The notes beneath the pieces were generated by a model. That model saw nothing but the letters and a program-made list of their open reading frames with translations. It was not told the DNA's origin and did no database searches. Positions 54,801 through 64,000 of a DNA stretch of 64,000 nt are shown here, one piece after another; the stretch's first letter is position 1; each line of letters begins with the position of its first letter. The DNA is from Sclerurus mexicanus (taxonomy: Eukaryota; Chordata; Aves; Passeriformes; Furnariidae): assembly GCA_013396755.1 (NCBI GenBank), contig VWZF01003842.1:1403442-1467441 (forward strand). Direction: 5' to 3'. A program made the translations under genes and the position numbers.

Positions 54801-57800
54801 CCTGTATGGGCTGTGGACAGAAAGGCACTTATTTGGAGAGAGATTCAGAGCAGCAGCTGAACTGCACTTCCATTCAGCACAATAAAAAAGACAGACTAAA
54901 AGCTCTAAGCAAATAATTGTTATAAAAGGTCTACTCATTATTAACCGGTCTGGTAAATGACTACATTTGCTCTCTTGTACACACAGTAAGGTCTGTGTTT
55001 CTTTACAGCTTCTTCAGACTGTTTTGGATCTTCTAGCAGACTGTTGAATATGGAATGGAAAATTAAAACTTTTGATTTATCTGCTGCTTCTTTGCTACTT
55101 TTGGCCACAATAGAATACTTAAAATTGTGACATGACAACAAATATTTAATTGTACAAGTAACTGAGATGGTTACATCTGGGAGCAGAGGGAACGGATAAT
55201 TCATTGCTCTAATAGTTTCTGTGTGCTGGAAGAGACTGTGGTTTCATAGCAGAGAAGCATTCCCAGCCCCCAAAGCTGCAAAGACCAGATAAAAACGGAG
55301 CTGCTGCAAAACAAGTTTATATGAGCATTGCCAGCATGATGGACATACTAGGAGCTAGCAAAACAGCAAGTGCTGTATGAACAGACAAATGCTGCGCCTG
55401 AAAATATTGTTAATACACAAATCCCTAAACAGATCCCTAAACTTCGTGTGGGGCTAGTTTTTCAACACTTTCTTTTTCTCAAAACTTTTAGCAAATATTC
55501 TAAGTTTTGACAATCTGTGCAGTGTCTGTATTAGCTTGAGACTTGTCAAAAAATGTTGAGGCACTGCAGTCTAGATGATGAACGCTGGAAAAAAAAAAAA
55601 GCAGAGCAGGACTTTCATGGTGTTTAATCTCAGAAGAGACTATTAAAATTGTCACTCTAATCTCTTCTACAGGCTGTAGGACCTTATCAGTTAATTCTGC
55701 ATAATACCTTTACCTCTAATTTAAATTACAACATCTTTTTTAAAAAGCCATGTAGGCTGTAGGATTAAAATATCTATCTTTAGTTGGTGCTAGATTTTGT
55801 TTCAGAAATACCTATTATCTATAGATAATATGATTCTTCTTATGTGCTTGCAGACAATGACACAGTTAAAAAGCTCTAGCTAAACTTTTCCCCTCCCCAA
55901 ATTTTGCAATTCCATTCTCCAGTATATTCTTTGTGAGTTGTGCTCTGACAGAAAGGCAGGACCAGAGTAAAACACTATGGGCATTTCTGGATTGCTTTCT
56001 CAGTCATCAGAATTTGCTCAGGGTCACTCTGAGACCTCTGAATTACATTTACAGAGATATAAGAGGATAAGTAGCTATAAGGAGGCTTCACTTAAGTTTA
56101 CTGGGAGACAATACTTAATATGCTTAAGTTAACTTTTGAGAACTCAAGCGATGAGATTTTTTCTTTAAGAATTTAGATTTGCAGTGGCTTCTCACTATGC
56201 AGTTATCAGTAATTGGAAAGCCAAAGACAGGACATAAAATCCAAGCAAATCTCAAGTTCTGACTTGATGACTGCATTGTCATAATTGTGTTCTCTTTAGC
56301 AAATTTTGAAGGCTAGGTATCTTCAGTGTTCAAGACTGTTCCTACAGTACTACATAATTAAACTGCCTAACAATAAATCACAGAGCCCTGACTTTGGCCA
56401 GTTACTAGCAAAAAGATTCTCATAAAAATCACAACATGAGAGTAAATTGCTGAATATTCTGCCTGGGAAGCTTAGCATCCCTCTTCTCATATAGCCTTTC
56501 AAGCAGTTTAGGAAAATTACTCTGAAGGCTAACTAGAGAGCATTTAATATCAAAGCTGGATATATAGCCTGCCACCTTCTTAGTTCTGGAGAAACATGGT
56601 TCTTGCATCAGTACGTGACAGGTTACTATTTCTAATCAAAATGTTATCTAGTATGATTTTGACACCAGTCACCAGAAGTACCTGCTCAACCAGAAGCAAT
56701 TCTTATTGTAAGCCAAGTATAATAATGAATTTTTGAGCATGTGGTAATGAATATGCATACAGCTGTCAATTCAGAAACAAAACTTAAGGGGATAAAAGCT
56801 AAAAAGTCAATGGGCTTCGCAGGCAGAATTTTAGTTCAGATTATGAATAAGTATTTATATTGAGTGGGAGAACAAAATAAGGAATCTGAACCAGTAATTG
56901 GTATCAAAATACTAAAGATATGTAAGCAAAAATTTGGTATGGTTATATGGAATTTCAGAGTACTTAGAAGGCATATTTTGAAAGTGGAAAGGTGCACTTT
57001 GATAGTCCCATTACCTAGATAGAGTCACTGAGATATGGGCTATTAATAAGAGCAAAAGGAAAGAAGCAGGACAGTCCAACATCTTAATCACAACAGTAAT
57101 TTAAAGAGGCTCAGACTTTAATTCCTTTTAGCCTGTTAATTGCATTTCCACCTGATACCTACTTCTGAAATTAGGCCTTTGTGTTCTTGATAAACTGGTT
57201 ATTTAAATACTGAATACTATTACTGAAGGAAGTAGGCCTGCCTTGTGTTGAACTGGTTTACATTTTCTCCCAATAAAGTGCAAGAAAAGAGAGTTCCTAT
57301 AGAGGAAAATTTTCTCTGTCAGTGTTCATTCTTTCTCAGGCTGGAAACAAGACACCAAAAAATGTTGTCATTCACCTGATTCTAGGGAGCTCTTAATAAG
57401 AAGGGATCTCTATCTCCTGAAGCTTGTTCTCAGGGTGCTGTTCTGCCCCAGGTGACTGCAGAGGCCCCCCTGAGCCTGCACTGTAAAGAGCAGCCTAGAA
57501 TTGATTGTTTTTTCACACAGCTTTAATTTTATCACAAATTCAGGTGTTTGTATAGGCATCACTGTTACACAGGATGTACCTCTCTGGGTTGCAGCATCTT
57601 CGCAAAGATTGTCTGCCAGGAGTCTAGGTAGCATTAGTGTACTTATTGTGATTCTTTTACATGTGTCTTACTGTTGTTATAGGGTAGTTGTGAGATAATA
57701 TGTTTTCTTTTAGCAAAAGATAGCACATTTCATGTGAATATGAGAAGAAGAATGCTACTTGAGCAAACACAGAAACAGTGACAGACAAGGAGATGATTTA

Positions 57801-59825
57801 GGAGATAATCAGTTTCCAACTCTGGATTCCTTAAAAACATTTAAGAAACTTGTCATCTGTCATCTTCTCTACAGTGTATTGTGTTCTCTGATACCCAAGA
57901 ACAGTATTCGTATACTCAAAGATATTCACTGAATTTCCTTCCTCTTTGCAGTTTTACTTTGAAAACATAGAGCATGAGAGATTAACTGTTTCAGTATCTA
58001 TATTGCTTAGAAAAATAGGGTTAAGTTACACTTGCTCGTATCACTGGCTCTCCTTAGCTCAACCTTGTTTCAAGATAGCGTTGAAATTTTTTGACTAAAA
58101 ATATCCACTATAGCTGACAACTAAATGGAATCAAACCTGTAAGGTTGTTTATGCAACACTGAAAGGCAAAGAGAAGACCAGACTTAGAAGGAAGCTTTCT
58201 GTGGGTTGTGTAGCAGACTTGTAGATTTCAGATCTTGAAGTTTATGTTTACTGCCATTCCTAAATACATGTATGAGCATCTGGAGAATATTATCAGTCAG
58301 GAGGCACACAAATATACAAGCTTTCTGGTCACCTATAGGAAATTTTACAGCTCACCACTTAGCCAGAGCTCTCTCTGGGTGGAGGAAGGCCAGAGAACAG
58401 CTTTGAGCTGTGTCTCAGTTGTAGCTTTTGGATCTGTGACTGGGGACTATGTAAGCTCAAAAGTCTTAAAATTCATAATAAAGAAAAATGGGAAATTCAT
58501 GGGGGTAGGAAAGAAACAGAATGTATTTGTTGAGCAGAAGCCAGCATGTTACAGTGTAATGGTCTTTACTTTGAGATGAAAAAGTAGTAACCATCTGTAA
58601 AATGAAACTCATGCTGCAAGCAAAATATGTGTTCAGACCTAAGCTTTTGTGATTTCCTTGCCCTTTAAAATTATCAAACTTTCTTTTATTCACTTTTATC
58701 TCTCCCACTGTTTTGATGTCTCTCTGGCTCTACTGTTCCTCACTGTTTTGGGATGTGGTATAGGGCTCCATGGTCAAACAAGTATCATGCTTTCACACTG
58801 TCAAATGCCTTTTGCTACAAAAACTAATTTAAGCACAGGTTCTACTGTTGCTTCTTATGATGCACCCTAAGATCACGAGAGTTTGTTGGGGCAAGGAAGT
58901 TCTTCCTGGCTTGGCTATCAAGCATTAAATAACTTCATCACCTATATAAACAAGTTTTATAACTTGATCTTCAATCAAATAGAACTACAACTTTCCTAAC
59001 TCACACAAATATCTTATTCTTTTGGAGTGGTTTTCCCTAGAATATCACCTTAAAGGATTAGTGTTATTTTCAAATACATGATGTTCTGAGCTCACATCTG
59101 ATCCTGTGAAATGGATTTTCCAGGAAGCAGTGGCTGATGTACAAGAAACAATTTCTCACTCCAAGTGTATGGCACACTCACTCCCTTAAATAACACTTTG
59201 TATTTAAAAAGTGTCAAAACCAGTCAGAGTAACTGCATGTGCTCTTCGACCTACAGAGAGAAGAGGAGAGTTAATTCTCAAAAATGAGTTGAATATAATG
59301 AATATTAGTCAGGAGCTTATTGCTGCTCTCAGAGATGCTTGGATTCTAGATGTAGAGAGGAAACACTGTGTACAATAGAAGGGTAGAAGGACTACTCAGA
59401 ACTTGTAAGGCTGCACTGCGGTATCTGAATTGACTCTTCCAGAGAATTTTCCTAGGTTCAGGCCTGTGTGCATTAGAGTCTATAACACGAAGTTAAGGCA
59501 TTTACTCCTATGTCTACTGTTATTAAATATGACAGCGTGAGAATACTGGTATGTTTCTTTCAATTGACTCTGATGCATAAGAACTTAAGCACAAGGCAGA
59601 AACATGAAGTGATTTCTTACCATGTTTTCTTATATATAGTTTGTTGTTACACTTTTCCTCTCTGGCAAATCAAGGAATGAGAGAATATGATGGCTGACAC
59701 CAAGAGGATTTACTGTTTATATTCCAGCCAATGGATATATTCTAGAAACTGCAAGTTGAATAGCGAATTGTAACTGACTATGAAAACCATGGTGCAAACT
59801 CTTAGAACACAAACCTCTTTTTTGA

Positions 59826-59874
59826 GTGTGTGTGTGTTTTTCTCAAGGTTTTGTTGTTTGTTTGTTTGTTTTTG
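59826..59874 (+). repeat. Short TG and TTTG simple repeats
   Basis: Six GT units at 59826-59837, then a spacer, then four or five TTTG units ending near 59874. Confidence 0.85.
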
Positions 59875-60838
59875 CTTTCTGTGAAACAGCATAACAGAAA
59901 GTGTAATATTCTTTCTGCACTCTAGGGAAAACCAAAGATAGAATAAATAGCAAGTGGGGGTGAGATGACAGTTCATCAGCCCAGATGAGCAGTTTGTTCC
60001 AGATGAAATAATAATCATAGTGTAAGGGTTGCTGTCTTATTATAGGAGCACATATCTTACTGCAACATCTCAGGGGACATTTATTATATCAGAACTATGT
60101 CATAATGGTGTAACAGGAATGTGCCTGATCTTGATTGGAGCTATTTCTCCCCACTGAAATACCTGTGGTGCAGTTCAGACCTAGGGATTGGTACTTTCCT
60201 GATGTATGTTCCTGAATGTTGCACTGATGTCTTTCCTATAATGAGCAACACATTTCCCTCTCACTCCCCAACTTAAATTTTGTAATTTCTTTCCTCCTAA
60301 GTGTTGTTAGATAAATAGGTGCGTAGCTAGCCAAGGTTGAATTGCTACTCATGGTGATATCAAGAAACAGCAGATGTTTTCTTTGGCTTCTCATGATCCA
60401 AATTTAAAAAACCCAAACAAACCTAGAGTTTGGATCAGCAAGGAAATCTTCACCTCCTTTCACCTTCCCACAGCCTGATTGGCAAGGAGATCAGGATTTT
60501 ACTTCTTTACTGTTCTTGAAAGTCTGAGGTGCATCTTACTTTCTTCAGTCATGTCAGTGTTTTCATTAATAACCTCCCTGATTTTTAGAGGAGTTACTGC
60601 ATTGCTGATATCCTCTTGAGTCTGTTGGTGTTCCCCCCATCACAGTGCAATGTTTGAAATTGTCATCTAGTGCCAAAAGTCTTGTTTTTTATAATGAGCT
60701 TAAGTATACCTATATAAGTGTTTTTGAGGATGTCCCATGTACCAACTGTTCCCCTTATGGTATTGGTTGTCTTCAATGGTGATGGCTCTGTTACAGTCCT
60801 GCGTATCGATATATTTCCAACTTGCCCTCGGTGTGTGA

Positions 60839-61321
60839 TTAAATCATCTGTAATGTAATTTTGCAGTCCGAGCACTGCATGTTTGGGATGGCATGCAGAA
60901 AATAATCCCAGGGATATGAGTGTCCAGGGCTAGAACTGCTTTCCTTGTTACTGTAGATTTCTCTGTGGGAAGGATCTCTGTGAAAGCCCTGCTGCAGGAA
61001 CTTCTTGCTGCCATGCTGAGTGTCCAAGAAGATGCACACCTGGCAGATGTGGTGCTCGTGGCCAGTGTGGTTCTGAGTGGCCCAGAGCAAGGCCCATTGC
61101 TTAATTTCCCCACAGAGCACATCACTTCATCCCATAAATGTAACCTGCTGCTCCACACCTGCATGCAGCTGTTGCATTGCATTTTCCCTATCATGGGTTG
61201 AGTTTTGTTTCATTTTAGAAAATGGGTAGCAAGCATATGAAGAGGTATTTTTTGTTATTGCTAATGTCACCACAGATGGGAGCACAGTCTCCCTGAGAAA
61301 TCTACTTTGGATGTATTCCAC
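60839..61321 (-). pseudogene. Unidentified frame-broken patch with coding-like text
   Basis: On the minus strand overlapping open frames run across about 480 bp: 61127-61321 (64 codons), 60844-61194 (116) and 60839-61120 (93). The stretch is richer in GC than its surroundings. Short motifs such as CQVC and CSDC in one frame hint at a former protein, but no family was recognised. A decayed retroelement or processed pseudogene are the main possibilities, and chance is not excluded. Confidence 0.25.
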
Positions 61322-64000
61322 TAAATGTAGTGAGAGAGGGATTTTTCGGGAATATGTAATTTGTGTGATTCATATTCTGATCAAAAGATGGGACTCATGT
61401 TTCTTTTAAAGTTAAATGACTTGTCTATTCTAGACACATGCTCAGTGAGGCTGTTCTGTACATGAATTGATCCTCGTGTATTTTGTCAAGTTGCATACAA
61501 ATTCACGAATCTTTTGATTTGTCACATTAAAAAAGTCCCTTTTGTTTCAGTCTTATCATAACAAAGCCACCCAGAAGAATAGGAGTTGTAGGAGCAGGCT
61601 TTTTGTATGCAAACAAAATTCTAATAAACATTCTACAAAATTGTCAGTAATAATATCCTGAATTAGGCATGTTTAAATGATTTTTTTTAGAATACTAAGA
61701 AGAATTAATAGCAAAAAATTAATAAAGCAAGATCATTTTAGATTGAGAACCAATTTTAAAAATTTGCAATATTGTTTCTGTGACGTGACAATATCCTGAA
61801 GGAAGCTGATGGATACATACAAATCTCAGCAAAATAATAAGGAAGCTGCAACTGGTAATAATACTGGGGTGGCTGAAAATCTTTATTATCTCTGGATCTA
61901 ATCTTTATTATGTCAAGATTCTGTGGGATCAAGAACAAATCAAAGGCAAATCCAATTGGACTTGAAAATAATGACTTTTTTATGCTCCAGGGCAAACCTG
62001 ATAATCTTAGAAAACTTAGAAAAATAGGCTTTTTGCACTTTGAAAAATGAAGGTACTGACTGTTGCAGGTTTTAAGGAAATGACACAGTTATCTATGCTT
62101 GTGCTGAAATGTTTCCTTTAGTACAATTCTAATGATCTGATTGCTTTTGCCATGCCTAAATAAGACTGAATTTTTTTTTCTTTTTAATAATAAAGAAGTG
62201 GAATATGCGAAGTACTCCATTGTGTAAAGACAAATCAAAGTAATTGACTGACTGATCTTTCTAAAATAATGAAATGTCGTGAGTAAATTCCCTGTCTTTC
62301 CCACATCATTCATTCTTTGGACCTACAAATGTTGAAATGAAGGGAAGGCACAGATGAGGCTGATGGACAGTTGTCATCTAATCCTGAAAGACGTCCTGTC
62401 CATCTCTGCTGAGGAGAGACTGAAGGGTGTTATCATTCCCTTGAGTTAAGCTAAATCCAGGACACCAAGTGGAATCTGTATAATGTACAACAGTTGGGTT
62501 TCACCGTCACCTCCTATCTCATGTGTTTGTTTTCTTTTCTACCCTCCTCTTAGAGATCTTTTCTGACCTTTGTGTGTGTGGGTTTTCCTAGGAGGTGTGA
62601 CTTAGCTGATTAAGGCTGTGGCATGTCTTGTTTCACTGCTATGAACCCATGACTAAAAGGGCAGCTAAAAGCAGCATTGTAGTCATCAGACGGTGCTAGG
62701 AGTTTGCCAGGTTTTGAAGTGGTTGATAAGACCATGTGCTGGGTCTGTCTTTCTCCAGGGGCAAGTGAGTTAAAACAGAAGTTACTTTTTCTTTCTAATT
62801 TCCATGCTTTTCTCCTTTTCGCTGTGTATGGCCTTGGTTTGCTTTAAAGAAGTAGCACTGATTTCAACTAACTATAACTTTTTGCCCCAAAGGGACACTT
62901 ACTGACCTCTTTAATGCAATGTGGAAGTATAAAATATAAAATCTTTCTCTAAAGACTGTAAGTGAAGGCAATGGGAAATTGTTTACTGTCCTGCTTCATG
63001 TGTTTTATTGTTTTCTCTTTTCTCCTAGTTATTTAAGAAGAGTCAAAACATTTTAATTTTCACTGTGAAAACAAATGGACAGTTTGAAACTCAATGCAGT
63101 GGTTATAGATTGTTATATTCAAATAAAGACTTTTGACTCTCCTTCTCTGTCAAACTTAATACACTTCCCTGGTCCTTTGACAGAAAAAAACCACACTGAG
63201 TGTTTGGGGAATGACCCAACCACTTGGATGATTGGTGTCCTATCTTGGATTCTTCAAACTTACTTCATAAAACTTAGCTGTTAACACTGTACCTCTGACT
63301 AGCATGAGCAATTTTATTCATTACCAACAAATGTTACACAACCTTAGACAGAAGTCAAACATGTTTATAACAACTTTCTCCCAGCCCTAAGCAGAGACCA
63401 AGGTTCCTTCAATCTGCAGGAATCTCCTCTAACATGCCATTTTTAAATGGAGCAGACATAAACCATGATCTAAGACTTTGTTCTTCACAATTTGGAGCAT
63501 GGACATAAGTATACTACACACATTTCAGGGATTTTGCTTTTAGTTTGGCAAAAAATAAAAGCTTTGTATCTTGCCATATGCGATGAAACAAATAGGTTCA
63601 GCTCTGTCGATAAACCTAGTTTTCTGTGCCCATTCAAGTGGACTAAATAGTACTTTTCAGCTGCACTTGCACTTTGAATGGGCAGAGCTCAGAGGGGGTG
63701 GTTATGCAAGCACTGCAAGGGAAAATAAATGCATGGAAATACAACTACAAATAGCTACCTCGTTGAAATTCAGTATATATTTAGTTCCTAGGTTGTTTCT
63801 TTCACCAGTAGTGAAGGATAATGAGCCTCAGGGACTTCGGGAACCTGCAATTGAAACTGAACCGAGACATCTTGCAAAACATCATTGAAAGGACAATGGG
63901 GGATCAAAGTTGAAGGGAGAGGAACTATTTGAATGCCAAATCATGTGTTCCTGTTGGGAGGATAAGCAATGAATCACCAAGAAATTGTTGCCTTCTGCTA
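61322..64000. other. Intergenic sequence to the window end
   Basis: AT-rich, with no recognised exon, RNA gene or transposon. The longest open frame (63571-63888, 105 codons) has no family pattern. Confidence 0.6.

Larger units (their letters stand above)
48106..60838. other. Intergenic sequence with low-complexity patches
   Basis: A/C-rich tracts occur at 48789-48868 and 49169-49205, an A run at 55589-55600, and TG plus TTTG simple repeats at 59826-59874. GC-richer patches at 51650-51870, 52790-52980 and 53690-54130 are poor in CG dinucleotides and show no coding pattern. No gene was recognised. Confidence 0.6.

Noticed and set aside
58870..58920. Possible further CR1 fragment (aggaagttcttcctggcttg)
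   Set aside because: Only about 20 bp resembles CR1 and the flanks do not extend the match.
60920..61201. Plus-strand open frame of 93 codons opposite the patch at 61 kb
   Set aside because: Could equally be the shadow of the minus-strand frames; no family recognised on either strand.
1..64000. tRNA, rRNA, snRNA or CRISPR-like arrays
   Set aside because: None seen apart from the tRNA-derived SINE remnant; the repeats present are dispersed and not regularly spaced.

Overview
The window is vertebrate nuclear DNA, almost certainly from a bird. The evidence is several CR1 retrotransposon fragments, a solo LTR of a type common in birds, and a tRNA-Ile-derived SINE fragment of the kind described in songbirds. 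Genes are sparse and split by introns, and there are no operons, CRISPR arrays or bacterial features.

From base 141 to about 40.8 kb the plus strand carries most of one gene, MTR (cobalamin-dependent methionine synthase, 5-methyltetrahydrofolate-homocysteine methyltransferase). I could place 31 coding exons that join in one open frame of 3549 nt (1182 residues plus stop). They match residues 84-1265 of the 1265-residue human enzyme as I remember it. Human MTR has 33 exons, so these are probably exons 3-33, and the promoter and first two coding exons lie upstream of the window. The exons give, in order, the homocysteine/zinc barrel (exons 1-10 here), the methyl-tetrahydrofolate barrel (11-16), the cobalamin cap and Rossmann domain (17-24) and the AdoMet-binding reactivation domain (25-31). 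The zinc cysteines, the cobalamin-ligating histidine motif and the AdoMet motif are all present. Residue numbers below count from the first residue in the window; add 83 or slightly more for human numbering.

The introns hold an ancient CR1/L3-like fragment, two younger CR1 pieces, a solo LTR with a near-perfect target duplication, a SINE fragment, an 88%-identical pair of unidentified repeats, and one short assembly gap next to a splice acceptor. Splicing points of note are one GC-AG intron, two introns under 100 bp, a weak donor followed at once by a stop codon inside an AATAAA, and a very strong cryptic acceptor.

From about 40.8 kb to the end (23 kb) I found no convincing gene. The region holds one CR1 fragment, simple repeats and one unidentified, frame-broken patch on the minus strand near 61 kb. 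In other vertebrates RYR2 lies downstream of MTR, so this is probably the MTR-RYR2 intergenic interval. I saw no previously undescribed system. The most interesting signals concern splicing and polyadenylation of MTR.
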